The notes: a model not told the origin generated them from the sequence alone. A DNA stretch of 64,000 nt from an uncultured Lachnospiraceae bacterium (GCA_900549665.1 URPH01000006.1:30696-94695); one strand, 5' to 3'. Counted from the first letter of the stretch, positions 35,535 to 43,642 are shown. Translations and numbers: made by a program.

Positions 35535-36419
35535 ATGGCAAGTGTAGATACCAGTATGGATTATATGTCCAGAGAAGAAGTAATGGCAATCTGGAATGCA
35601 AATATCAATTTAACAGATGAAGAGCTGCTTGCAATGGAGGAAGATGAATTCCGCGCCCGCGTAAGGGAAAGATGTCATCACACCTTGGAAATTCAGGTTT
35701 ATCATGCACAGCACAGAGACAAAAAGCTTTCGCCCACACAGGCGGATTATGCAAAACGTCTGATGCGTCTTTGGAAAGAAAGAGGGCTGTCAACGGATCT
35801 GCCGGAATACCGGTATGTATCTTTTCTGATCGATACGGCAGACAAGCTCGCAAACGGTGAGCATGTGGATCTTTCCGCATACAAGCCAACACCTGTGACA
35901 AAAGAAATGGAAGATGCCTTTTTCACGATTTTAAAGGAACGCCGTTCCGTCCGTGAATTTACCGATGAAGAGGTTCCGGATGAGCTGATCGACAAGGTAT
36001 TGGAAGCAGGACTTTGGGCAGCACACGGCTGTAATGTTCAGTCTATCCGTTACGTAGTAGTACGTGAAAAAAATGAACCGGGATTGTTCCGTGGAAGTGA
36101 TGTTCCGGGGGGACCGGTGCATCTGGTCATCTGCCAGGATATGAGATGCTATCGTGCCAATTCTTTTACACCCCGCAGAAACCAGCTTTTGGATGCCGGC
36201 GCAGCAGGACAGAATATCGTACTTGCAGCGCATGCAGCAGGTTTGGAAAGTGTATGGCTGACCTTCCCCAATGAGGAATTTTGTGACAGACTGCGTGAAA
36301 AATTCAATCTCCCGGATTATGTCCGTCTGGTAACCTATGTGGATGTCGGATTTGGAGCGCAGACACCGCATCCGCCGCTTCGATGGGATGTTAAGGATAC
36401 CGTGCTTGGCAGGTTTTAA
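35535..36419 (+). CDS. Nitroreductase-family protein with N-terminal extension
   Basis: A 294-residue protein. Residues about 125-294 form an FMN-binding nitroreductase domain (ERRSVREFTDEEVPDE, WAAHGCNVQS, DAGAAGQNIVLAAHAAGLESVW). The first 120 residues are a mainly helical extension without recognisable motif, making the protein longer than the usual 170-200. It is the last gene of the M20/ATC/ABC operon, 66 bp after the ATPase, and precedes a terminator. Context suggests reductive processing of the imported sulfur compound, for example of a cyclic or oxidised group, but no substrate can be read from the sequence. Confidence 0.85.
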   Translation: MASVDTSMDYMSREEVMAIWNANINLTDEELLAMEEDEFRARVRERCHHTLEIQVYHAQHRDKKLSPTQADYAKRLMRLWKERGLSTDLPEYRYVSFLIDTADKLANGEHVDLSAYKPTPVTKEMEDAFFTILKERRSVREFTDEEVPDELIDKVLEAGLWAAHGCNVQSIRYVVVREKNEPGLFRGSDVPGGPVHLVICQDMRCYRANSFTPRRNQLLDAGAAGQNIVLAAHAAGLESVWLTFPNEEFCDRLREKFNLPDYVRLVTYVDVGFGAQTPHPPLRWDVKDTVLGRF

Positions 36420-36459
36420 ATCTGATATCAGAGAGATTAAAAAAGCTTTCAATTTTTTA

Positions 36460-36480
36460 GTTATAGTATAAATCTATAGC
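36460..36480 (+). promoter_or_regulatory. LysR-type T-N11-A box upstream of cysK
   Basis: GTTATAG-N7-CTATAGC, one change from the consensus right half. Its centre is about 87 bp before the predicted start point of the cysK leader transcript. Confidence 0.5.
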
Positions 36481-36503
36481 AAGCAATAGAATTTAGGAAT
36501 AGG

Positions 36504-36538
36504 AAATAGGGTGTCAATGTATTGACATCCTATTTTTT
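36504..36538 (+). terminator. Terminator of the nitroreductase operon, overlapping the cysK promoter
   Basis: A 15-bp stem with one G-T pair: AAATAGG-g-TGTCAAT, loop gt, ATTGACA-t-CCTATTT, then a T run. The right arm contains the TTGACA -35 box of the next promoter. Confidence 0.85.
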
Positions 36539-36550
36539 ATGGAATACAAT
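36522..36550 (+). promoter_or_regulatory. Strong promoter of the leader peptide-cysK unit
   Basis: TTGACA (36522-36527), 17 bp, TACAAT (36545-36550). The start point is predicted near 36557, which leaves a leader of about 250 nt before cysK. Confidence 0.85.
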
Positions 36551-36564
36551 CAGATTATCAAAAA

Positions 36565-36587
36565 TCCTACTAAACGAGTAGGAAAAA
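36565..36587 (+). promoter_or_regulatory. Rrf2-like operator with perfect dyad in the cysK leader
   Basis: TCCTACT-aaacg-AGTAGGA (36565-36583) is a perfect inverted repeat just after the predicted start point. It aligns with the motifs at 30645 and 47748 and resembles the general IscR-type half-site spacing. Confidence 0.6.
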
Positions 36588-36597
36588 GGAGGAGCCT

Positions 36598-36690
36598 ATG
36601 CGTAATGTAAAGATGCGTCATATCAGACTGACCATGCGATGTTGTCGCAAGGCGGCAGATGATCAGATGAAAACCAATAAAGCTGTCTGA
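36598..36690 (+). CDS. Leader peptide with tandem Cys codons ahead of cysK
   Basis: A 30-codon ORF with an excellent AAGGAGG 5 nt before its ATG. The peptide is very basic and carries two adjacent Cys codons (TGT TGT, 36640-36645) within MRCCRK, preceded by RHIRL. It is too short for an ordinary gene and lies between a strong promoter and cysteine synthase, with a hairpin over its stop codon. This is the layout of a regulatory leader in which ribosome progress through Cys codons reports Cys-tRNA supply. The RHIxL...CR pattern also recalls the short sulfur-gene leaders of actinobacteria. Regulation is inferred. Confidence 0.65.
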   Translation: MRNVKMRHIRLTMRCCRKAADDQMKTNKAV

Positions 36691-36702
36691 AGATTTCAGA
36701 CA
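36684..36702 (+). promoter_or_regulatory. Hairpin covering the leader peptide stop codon
   Basis: TGTCTGAA-gat-TTCAGACA, perfect 8-bp stem, extendable by AAGC/GCTT with a one-base bulge. The TGA stop (36688-36690) is inside the left arm. No T run follows, so it is not a plain terminator. Confidence 0.6.
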
Positions 36703-36807
36703 AGCTTCCAATGATAAAAGAAATTTGATACACTTATAGATAAGAATAATGAAAGAAAGATAAAATAATAAAAGAAAGATAATTGTAAATATCAGGAGGA
36801 AACAAAC

Positions 36808-37746
36808 ATGAGTCAGATTAAAAAAAGCGCAGCAGAATTAATTGGAAATACACCGATTTTGGAAGTAAGCAACTATAGCAAAGACGCAGGAGCAACCGAA
36901 GCAACCATTCTTGCAAAATTAGAGTACTTAAATCCCGCAGGATCCGTAAAAGACCGTATTGCATTGGCGATGATCGAGGATGCTGAAAAGAAAGGTATTT
37001 TAAAACCGGGTGCAACTATCATTGAGCCTACAAGCGGAAATACCGGTATTGGTCTTGCAGCCGTAGCGGCAGCAAAGGGATACAAAGCCATCCTGACACT
37101 GCCCGATACCATGTCTGTAGAAAGAAGAAATCTTTTAGCAGCATACGGTGCAGAGCTGGTATTAACAGAAGGTGCTAAGGGAATGAAGGGTGCCATTGCC
37201 AAGGCAGAAGAATTAAAAGAAAGCATTGAAGGATCCGTAATCCTCGGACAGTTTGTAAATCCTGCCAATCCGGCAGCACACAAAGCAACAACCGGTCCTG
37301 AAATCTGGGAGCAGACAGACGGAACTGTTGATATCTTTGTAGCAGGTGTTGGTACAGGCGGAACCGTAACAGGTGTTGGTGAATACTTAAAATCCAAAAA
37401 TCCCAATGTCAAGATCGTAGCTGTAGAGCCCGCAACAAGCCCTGTATTATCTAAAGGAACTCCCGGAGCTCACAAGATCCAGGGTATTGGTGCCGGCTTT
37501 GTACCGGAAGTCCTCAATACCAAGATCTATGATGAAGTCATTGCAATCGAAAATGAAGATGCATTTACAGAAGGCAAGAGATTTGCCGTAACCGAAGGTA
37601 TTCTGGTAGGTATCTCATCCGGTGCCGCATTGAAGGCAGCTACTATTTTAGCAAACCGTCCGGAAAATAAAGGCAAAAACATCGTGGCATTACTTCCCGA
37701 CTCAGGAGACAGATACCTGTCTACACCTTTATTCGGAAATCACTAA
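36808..37746 (+). CDS. cysK: Cysteine synthase (O-acetylserine sulfhydrylase)
   Basis: A 312-residue PLP enzyme that makes cysteine from O-acetylserine and sulfide. The PLP Lys lies in NPAGSVKDRIALAMI, the substrate loop is PTSGNTGIGLA, the phosphate-binding loop is GVGTGGTVTGVG, and the C-terminal part has GISSGAALKAA. CAGGAGG precedes the ATG at 36808. It has its own strong promoter, a LysR-type box, an Rrf2-like operator and a Cys-codon leader upstream, and a terminator downstream, so it appears to be the main regulated cysteine synthase. A second, atypical copy is at 51508-52437. Confidence 0.96.
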   Translation: MSQIKKSAAELIGNTPILEVSNYSKDAGATEATILAKLEYLNPAGSVKDRIALAMIEDAEKKGILKPGATIIEPTSGNTGIGLAAVAAAKGYKAILTLPDTMSVERRNLLAAYGAELVLTEGAKGMKGAIAKAEELKESIEGSVILGQFVNPANPAAHKATTGPEIWEQTDGTVDIFVAGVGTGGTVTGVGEYLKSKNPNVKIVAVEPATSPVLSKGTPGAHKIQGIGAGFVPEVLNTKIYDEVIAIENEDAFTEGKRFAVTEGILVGISSGAALKAATILANRPENKGKNIVALLPDSGDRYLSTPLFGNH

Positions 37747-37791
37747 AAACATACTAAGAAATATCTTGTAAAGGTTTTTGTAAAGTATTTT

Positions 37792-37823
37792 AAATGACAG
37801 TCTTTTTTAAGGCTGTCATTTTT
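37792..37823 (+). terminator. cysK terminator
   Basis: AAATGACAG (37792-37800) pairs with CTGTCATTT (37813-37821), with further inner pairing and a T tail. Confidence 0.85.
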
Positions 37824-37956
37824 GTTATAATGGGAGTTACGGCATTATAACTGGATCATAATAGCCCTTTCTGATTCGTATTTCAGGATACAATAAAATA
37901 TAAAAATAAGCGGTCTGTAAAGAAGTATGATACAGACCATAGCAGGAGAGAAGCAT

Positions 37957-39006
37957 ATGAAAATTTTAGTATACGGGGCCGGTGTGACCGGAAGCTTTTT
38001 ATGTCATGCATTGTGTGACAATGGACAGGATGTAGAGCTTTTGGCGCGTGGCGACAGAAAAGAGATTTTGTCGGAAGAAGGGCTGGTGCTTCACCATTAT
38101 TTTGGCGGTGCTGTGACAACGGATCATCCAAAGATCGTTGATGCAGTCGGCAACGGACATTATGATGTGATCTTTGTTGCCATGCCGTATCGTCAGATGC
38201 TGGAAGTGACAGAGAGCGTTGCAAAGGCCGATGCTGATACCGTGATCTTTGTCGGCAACAACATGCATGCAAAATATATTGAAAAAACAGTACAGGAGCT
38301 TTCACCGGCTAAAAAGAATGTGCTTTTCGGATTGCAGGAAAATGGTGGCGAAAGACGCGGAATGCTTATGATCAGCGTGTGCGACGGAAACGGCAGCATG
38401 ACGATCGGTCCGGTAAAGCCGGATAGAGCTGCCGCAGCTGGAAACCAGGATGAAATCACAGAGGGAGCGGCTGCAGTCGGAAACCAGGATGGAACTACAG
38501 GCAATGCAGCTGATTATGAGAACGTCCGCCGGATGCTTGAAGGTATGTTTGTCAAAACAGGTTATGAGCTTAACTGGGTTTCCGATATGGATGCATGGTA
38601 TAAATGCCATTTAGCAAAGATCCTGCCACAGGCTTATCTGACTTATGCATTAGAATGCAATTTGTATAAAGCAACCATGAAGCAGATCGCGCTTTCGCTG
38701 GATGCTTCTTATGAGGCATACCGCACACTGCGGGAAATGGGATATGAGATTTTACCCGAAGGCAGTGAGCGCCATTATAAAAAAAGCCCCAGCCGGTTTT
38801 TTACCGTGACCACCAAGCTTTTTGTTATGACAAGGACACAGCTGGGTGAAATGGAGATCAGCAGTTACTATCAGCAGGCTGTCCGTGAAATGGAAGATCT
38901 GAGTATGGATTTTTCCAAGCTTTTAGGCATCAGGGAAGATGAGATGAAGGCTTGGAAGAAATTGAAAGGGCAGATGCCATCATGGAAAAAACTGCATAAG
39001 ACCTGA
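37957..39006 (+). CDS. Ketopantoate reductase-like (ApbA/PanE family) protein
   Basis: A 349-residue NAD(P)-dependent dehydrogenase-like protein. The Rossmann start KILVYGAGVTGSFLCHAL is clear, and the C-terminal ApbA helical domain follows (CHLAKILPQAYLTYALECNL). ATG 37957 has AGGAGAG before it; ATG 37927 in the same frame lacks one. Residues about 155-190 are an insertion with an internal duplication (GNQDEITEGAAAV and GNQDGTTGNAA), unusual for the family. The conserved catalytic Lys of true PanE lies in the W-Y-K-C-H-L segment. Whether it makes pantoate is uncertain, since the family includes many other reductases. Confidence 0.82.
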   Translation: MKILVYGAGVTGSFLCHALCDNGQDVELLARGDRKEILSEEGLVLHHYFGGAVTTDHPKIVDAVGNGHYDVIFVAMPYRQMLEVTESVAKADADTVIFVGNNMHAKYIEKTVQELSPAKKNVLFGLQENGGERRGMLMISVCDGNGSMTIGPVKPDRAAAAGNQDEITEGAAAVGNQDGTTGNAADYENVRRMLEGMFVKTGYELNWVSDMDAWYKCHLAKILPQAYLTYALECNLYKATMKQIALSLDASYEAYRTLREMGYEILPEGSERHYKKSPSRFFTVTTKLFVMTRTQLGEMEISSYYQQAVREMEDLSMDFSKLLGIREDEMKAWKKLKGQMPSWKKLHKT

Positions 39007-39054
39007 AAAAGCAAAAATAAAAAACAGAAAATAAAAAACCAGAAAATGAAATAG

Positions 39055-39101
39055 AAAGCCCTGAGTTTGTATGAAAAAACATACAAACACGGGGCTTTTT
39101 A
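39055..39101. terminator. Bidirectional terminator between convergent genes
   Basis: Two-part stem: AAAGCCC with GGGCTTT and, inside, GTTTGTATG-aaaaaa-CATACAAAC. T runs occur on both strands. It serves the ApbA-like gene (+) and the SufB-like gene (-). Confidence 0.88.
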
Positions 39102-39102
39102 A

Positions 39103-40020
39103 TTATTTCAAAAATCCTTCGATGATTTTCTGTTCTGCTTCTTCTTCGGTCAGACCGAGTGTACAAAGCTTGATGATCTGCTCGCCCGCGATCTTTCCGA
39201 TGGCTGCTTCGTGGATCAGGGATGCATCAATGTTTCCGGCATGAAGCTCCGGTGCTGCATTGACAATACCGTTGCCTGCAAGGATACCGTCGCATTCGGA
39301 ATGACCGGTACATCTGCAGTTTCCGCGGATAACGGAATGGTATTCCTGAAAAGAGTTACCTTTGGCTACCGAACGGGAAACCAGATCAACCGCACTGTCG
39401 TCACCATCCATGGATACATCAAAATCAGAAGAGACCTTTTCATCCTTGTCGGTCAGCAGACGCTCACGGATGATGAGCTTGGCTCCGGCTGCCAGCCTGG
39501 CTTTGGTCGAACGCTTGGAATGACTGACACCGCTGATCTGCATGGTATCCATTTCCAGATAGGAATCCTCAGCCATTTCTACTTCTGTAACCGGATCGAT
39601 ATTTCTTTCTCCGGTACCTTTACCGGTTCCGATATGTTTTTCCTTGTAAACGACTTTGGCACCCTTTCCGATGAGAAAGCGGTGGATACCGTTGTGGCTG
39701 GCTTCTTCGGCACCGTCGGAATGGACGCCGCAGCCGGCTACGATGATAACGTCGGCGCCGTCCTCTACGATGAAGTCATTGTATACAACATCGTGAACAC
39801 CGCTGTGTGTGACGCAGGCCGGAATGTATACGGTTTCCTGTTCATCCTTGCAGCTGATGTGGATATCAATACCGGGCTTATCTTTTTTGGCTGTGATCTT
39901 AATGTGCTTGGAAGATTGTCTGGCCACACATCCACTGTCTTCACGGATATTGTAGGCTCCTTTAAATTCTCCTTTATAATCAGATACTTCTGCTAAAAGC
40001 TTTTCTGTAATCTCATTCAT
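39103..40020 (-). CDS. SufB/SufD-like Fe-S scaffold protein of a minimal SUF (SmsB-type) system
   Basis: A 305-residue beta-helical SufBD-family protein, clearly shorter than SufB or SufD (about 420-480). Conserved features: VYIPACVTHSGVHDVVYNDF, ASHNGIHRFLIGKGAKVVY, the repeated beta-helix strands, HSECDGIL, and the C-terminal EAAIGKIAGEQIIKL typical of the SufBD core. ATG 40020 with AAAGGAGA is preferred over the frame opening at 40062. It overlaps the SufC-like gene by 8 nt. This two-gene arrangement matches the minimal Sms-type machinery described in archaea and anaerobic bacteria; SufS/SufU-type partners are replaced by NifS/NifU at 47.8 kb (inference). Confidence 0.9.
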   Translation of the reverse strand: MNEITEKLLAEVSDYKGEFKGAYNIREDSGCVARQSSKHIKITAKKDKPGIDIHISCKDEQETVYIPACVTHSGVHDVVYNDFIVEDGADVIIVAGCGVHSDGAEEASHNGIHRFLIGKGAKVVYKEKHIGTGKGTGERNIDPVTEVEMAEDSYLEMDTMQISGVSHSKRSTKARLAAGAKLIIRERLLTDKDEKVSSDFDVSMDGDDSAVDLVSRSVAKGNSFQEYHSVIRGNCRCTGHSECDGILAGNGIVNAAPELHAGNIDASLIHEAAIGKIAGEQIIKLCTLGLTEEEAEQKIIEGFLK

Positions 40021-40756
40021 CGTGACAGTTCTCCTTTGTTGTGATATGCATCGGACATGCACATTGCCGGTTATCGGATAAGAGTCCGGGAAGGACTTCT
40101 TCCCTCGGACCGAAGGTTGTGATCCGGCCGTCTGTTACAACAGCCACGTAATCGGCAATCTCCATAATGCGTTCCTGATGGGAAATGATGATCAGAGAGC
40201 GGCTGCTGTTTTTTTTGATTGCTTCAAAGGCATTGATCAGGTTGGAAAAGCTCCAAAGATCGATTCCGGCTTCCGGTTCGTCAAAAACCAAAAGCTCGGC
40301 ACCCTTGCGATTTAATACAGTGGCAATTTCAATACGCTTGCTTTCACCGCCGGATAAAGATGCATCTACCTCACGATCAATATATTCCTGCGCACACAGA
40401 CCAACGGTGGAAAGCATGCTGCACAGCTTGTCCTCAGGAAGCTTTTCTTCGCCGGAAAGCTCCAAAAGATCGCGGACCGATAAGCCCTTGAAACGGACGG
40501 GCTGCTGGAAAGCATAAGCGATTCCTTTGCGCGACCTGTCTGTGATGGACATATGGGTAATGTCCTCACCATTATAAATAATGCTTCCTTCGCTGATTTC
40601 ATAAAGTCCGGCAATGACCTTGGCAAGTGAAGTTTTACCGCCGCCGTTTGGTCCGGTGATGACAGTCAGTCTGCCTTCGGGTACGTTAAGATCAATACCT
40701 TTTAATATTTCTTCCCCATCCTGGGTTTTCCAATGAATGTTTTTCAATTCGAGCAT
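40013..40756 (-). CDS. SufC-like ATPase of the minimal SUF (SmsC-type) system
   Basis: A 247-residue ABC-type ATPase without membrane partner. Walker A GPNGGGKTSLAK is at about 35-46, Q-loop AYAFQQPVRFKGL, signature LSGGESKRIEIA, Walker B LLVFDEPEAGIDLWSF and H-loop IISHQERIM. The DEPEAGIDLWS and SKRIEI variants are characteristic of SufC rather than transport ATPases. It is the first gene of a two-gene operon with the SufB-like scaffold. The region upstream (40757-41047) contains an imperfect direct repeat that may be a regulator site. Confidence 0.92.
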   Translation of the reverse strand: MLELKNIHWKTQDGEEILKGIDLNVPEGRLTVITGPNGGGKTSLAKVIAGLYEISEGSIIYNGEDITHMSITDRSRKGIAYAFQQPVRFKGLSVRDLLELSGEEKLPEDKLCSMLSTVGLCAQEYIDREVDASLSGGESKRIEIATVLNRKGAELLVFDEPEAGIDLWSFSNLINAFEAIKKNSSRSLIIISHQERIMEIADYVAVVTDGRITTFGPREEVLPGLLSDNRQCACPMHITTKENCHDE

Positions 40757-40831
40757 GGTTGTTTCCTTCCGGTTTTTATAATAGTATTTCCGATTTCTTC
40801 CATATCAAACAGGTTATGTTAATAATCTGCT

Positions 40832-40907
40832 CAACAGATCATAACAGTATTTGTCAGGAATTCTATTCAACAGATTATTACAATCTAAAACATTTGTCAA
40901 AATTCCT
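40832..40907. repeat. Imperfect direct repeat upstream of the smsCB-like operon
   Basis: CAACAGATCATAACA...ATTTGTCAGGAATT (40832-40862) recurs as CAACAGATTATTACA...ATTTGTCAAAATTCC (40868-40906) with a small insertion. It lies between the divergent SufC-like and chemoreceptor genes. Possible regulator binding sites; low certainty. Confidence 0.4.
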
Positions 40908-40998
40908 GTATAAAAAAGCTTCTGCAAAAGGATTCTGACATAATTTATGAACGTGTTAAAAAATATGCTGTAAGAGATATCGGAATAAGGCTGTGGTC

Positions 40999-41027
40999 TT
41001 TACTTATACTTTTTGAGCGATTATAAT
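40999..41027 (+). promoter_or_regulatory. Promoter of the chemoreceptor gene
   Basis: TTTACT (40999-41004), 17 bp, TATAAT (41022-41027); the ATG is at 41048 after a CGGAGGG site. It looks like a vegetative rather than flagellar sigma promoter. Confidence 0.55.
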
Positions 41028-41047
41028 AAAAAACGGAGGGCTTACAC

Positions 41048-43033
41048 ATGAAAAAAAATATAAAATCTTTAAAACAAAAAATGATCATTGTACTGATTCC
41101 ACTCCTTGTGATCGCTTTTCTGGCAGTTTTTCTGGTTACGTATTTTACTACAAGGACCATTATTCTGAAGGAAACGGAGGATAAGGTGCAAAATGGGGTT
41201 GATGCGCTGGATTATCACGCATTGTCCGATTTCAACAAGATTTTGGGACTGATAGAAAATGTACAGTGTTCAGTAGAAAGAAGCTGTCAGACAGAGGAAG
41301 ATATCAGGGATTATATTTATGCAATCGGTGACGCATACCCAGAGACCATTCCGACCGGTATTTACTGCGGTCTTGAAAGTGGCACTTACATAGACAAAAT
41401 GTGGACGCCGGATTCTGACTGGACAATGAAAGAACGCCCATGGTATAAGGATGGTCTGAAAGCTGACAACGTGACATTGGGAGAGATGTATCTGGATGCT
41501 GATTCCGGCAAATACATTGTTTCCGTTTTTGCCAATATCAAAGATGATGCAGGAAAGGTGATTGGTGTTATTTCAGCCGATGTTCCGATGGATTCCATTG
41601 TGACCGTTATTCAGGAGACGCATATCATGGATGGTGACAATATCTACGGCGTTGACAAAAATACAGGAATTGTTTTTGCCGATGAAAATGTGACTGAGGA
41701 AAAAAGTGTTTTTGAATCATCCGATCCGCTCGATCAGAAGGTGGCTGAGATGATTTCTGCCGATACGGTCAACAGCTTCCAGCAGTTGGGTGACACTTAT
41801 ATCTGGATAAACAATATTCCGGATACCGGATTTTATGTTGTATTTACAGCGGATAAGGCAGCTGTTTTCAAGGATCTGAACCAGCTTCGCCTGCAATCCT
41901 TTTTGATCAGTATTGCCGGTATTCTGGTCCTGTGTGCGGCGGTTTATATGATCTTAAAGGGTGGTCTGGCTCCGCTTACCAAATTGAATCGTTCCATTCT
42001 GGTAATGGAGAAGCTTGATTTTTCTGAACCGATTGATATCAACAGCAAGGATGAGATCGGACAGATTGCGATCTCACTCAATGCGATGTCAACCAGTATC
42101 AAAAATATGATTTTGGATATGAAAAAATCCATTGCGGATATTGATACCAATGCCAATCTTAATTCTACGGCAGCAAGATCATTGGCTGTGGCTTCCGACA
42201 ATCAGTATCATACCGTCAATGCTTTGTCGGATACCATGAATGAGCTGAATCATGCGATTGAAATGATTGCCGACGGTGCTACCAATCTGGCTGCAACGGT
42301 TTCGGAGACCTCTGATGAGATCAATCTGGCAGACGGTGTGATCACCAAGACCAAAAAAGAAATTGACGCCGGTCACAAGACCATGGGCAATATGACAGAG
42401 ACGATGTCAGCGATCACATCTTTGTCCGATGACCTGAAACAGGCGATCATAGATGTAAATGAAGGCTTGAACGGAATTTCCGAGATGGTGGAAATGATCA
42501 GTGAAATCGCCAGCCAGACCAATCTGCTTTCCTTAAATGCTTCGATTGAAGCTGCAAGAGCAGGAGAGGCCGGACGTGGATTTGCCGTTGTGGCGAGCGA
42601 GATCCAGAAACTGGCTGACCAGTCCAACAATTCCGTTACAGAGATCCAGAATACGACAGCCAATATCCAGAATCTGGTCAATATTGTGTTGGATAAGGCA
42701 GAGCGCAGCAATAATGCGGTAATTGAAGGTGGAGAGGTCGTAAAAGAGACTGAAACAATCTTTTCACATATCGCAGCCAATATTGAAAATATCCAGAATA
42801 CTATGGACGCGCTGTCCAAGGCATTTGTTGTCGTTGAACAGGTAGCGGGAGATATGGCAGCGAGTACAGAGGAGCAGACAGCCAGTACGACTATGGTCAT
42901 GACGACCTGTGAGGAGCTAAAAGGCATGTCTGATGACTTTAACCAGAAGGGAAAAGATCTGGATACACAGAGTTCCGGTCTGAAGGATTTATCCCAATCC
43001 CTCGAAACGCAGGTAAAACAGTTTACCTGTTAG
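41048..43033 (+). CDS. Methyl-accepting chemotaxis protein with dCache-type sensor
   Basis: A 661-residue chemoreceptor. TM1 is at about 14-36, the extracellular double-Cache domain at about 40-280 (MWTPDSDWTMKERPWYKDG and GVISADVPMDSI are typical), TM2 at about 283-303, HAMP at about 305-360, and the signalling domain to the end. The hairpin tip reads EIASQTNLLSLNASIEAARA then GEAGRGFAVVASEIQKLADQS. No C-terminal pentapeptide tether is seen. The ligand is unknown; dCache domains often bind amino acids. No flagellar or che genes are in the window. Confidence 0.95.
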   Translation: MKKNIKSLKQKMIIVLIPLLVIAFLAVFLVTYFTTRTIILKETEDKVQNGVDALDYHALSDFNKILGLIENVQCSVERSCQTEEDIRDYIYAIGDAYPETIPTGIYCGLESGTYIDKMWTPDSDWTMKERPWYKDGLKADNVTLGEMYLDADSGKYIVSVFANIKDDAGKVIGVISADVPMDSIVTVIQETHIMDGDNIYGVDKNTGIVFADENVTEEKSVFESSDPLDQKVAEMISADTVNSFQQLGDTYIWINNIPDTGFYVVFTADKAAVFKDLNQLRLQSFLISIAGILVLCAAVYMILKGGLAPLTKLNRSILVMEKLDFSEPIDINSKDEIGQIAISLNAMSTSIKNMILDMKKSIADIDTNANLNSTAARSLAVASDNQYHTVNALSDTMNELNHAIEMIADGATNLAATVSETSDEINLADGVITKTKKEIDAGHKTMGNMTETMSAITSLSDDLKQAIIDVNEGLNGISEMVEMISEIASQTNLLSLNASIEAARAGEAGRGFAVVASEIQKLADQSNNSVTEIQNTTANIQNLVNIVLDKAERSNNAVIEGGEVVKETETIFSHIAANIENIQNTMDALSKAFVVVEQVAGDMAASTEEQTASTTMVMTTCEELKGMSDDFNQKGKDLDTQSSGLKDLSQSLETQVKQFTC

Positions 43034-43159
43034 TATTGCCTTACCGTGATATCGGATTATGATACCGGATCGAAGCATACTTTGCATTTTTACATAAGCT
43101 GCGTATGACTTTGATTGATCGGGAATTTAAAAATAACAGATAGGAGCTTTAAAAAGAAA

Positions 43160-43642
43160 ATGACAGAGATACCCAAGGAAAAAAGAGTAGAGGATTCGAT
43201 AATAGAGCAGGTTCACAAGCTGCGCCCTACACATATGAACGGTATGGGGCGATTGTTTGGAGGACAGCTGATGTCGTGGATTGACGAGGTGGCATGCCTT
43301 GTCGGCAACCGTCATTCCCAGACCAATGTGATCACTGCATCGGTAGACAATCTGCATTTTATCAGAGGTGCCTATGTCAATGAGCTGATTGTTATGATCG
43401 CCAAGATCACTTATGTCGGACATTCATCCATGGAAGTGCGTGTCGATACCTATGTAGAGGCGATGGATGGCATCCGCAGACCGATCAACCGGGCGTATCT
43501 GACCATTGTTGCCGTTGATGAAAACGGAAAGCCCTGTGCCGTTCCGGGTCTCATTATAGAAACCGAATCCGAAAAGGCAGAATGGGAGGCCGGTGAAAAA
43601 CGGCGTAAAATGCGTATGGTGCGAAAAAAAGAGGGATTTTAA
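43160..43642 (+). CDS. Acyl-CoA thioesterase, hotdog fold (YkhA/BFIT type)
   Basis: A 160-residue hotdog-fold thioesterase. The family core is clear: MNGMGRLFGGQLMSWIDEVACLVG (catalytic Asp in the helix), then TASVDNLHFIRGAYVNE and THE-like strand VGHSSMEVRVDTY. ATG 43160 is preferred, with AGGAGC somewhat far upstream; the frame opens at 43115. The C-terminal Lys/Arg-rich tail is usual for the group. It probably trims cytoplasmic acyl-CoAs. Confidence 0.92.
   Translation: MTEIPKEKRVEDSIIEQVHKLRPTHMNGMGRLFGGQLMSWIDEVACLVGNRHSQTNVITASVDNLHFIRGAYVNELIVMIAKITYVGHSSMEVRVDTYVEAMDGIRRPINRAYLTIVAVDENGKPCAVPGLIIETESEKAEWEAGEKRRKMRMVRKKEGF

Noticed and set aside
39211..39996. 261-codon + strand ORF
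   Set aside because: Entirely antisense to the SufB-like gene, whose family match is clear; the + reading has no recognisable features.
40981..41030. Flagellar (sigma-28) promoter for the chemoreceptor
   Set aside because: No TAAA-N15-GCCGATAA-like match; a vegetative-type promoter fits better.
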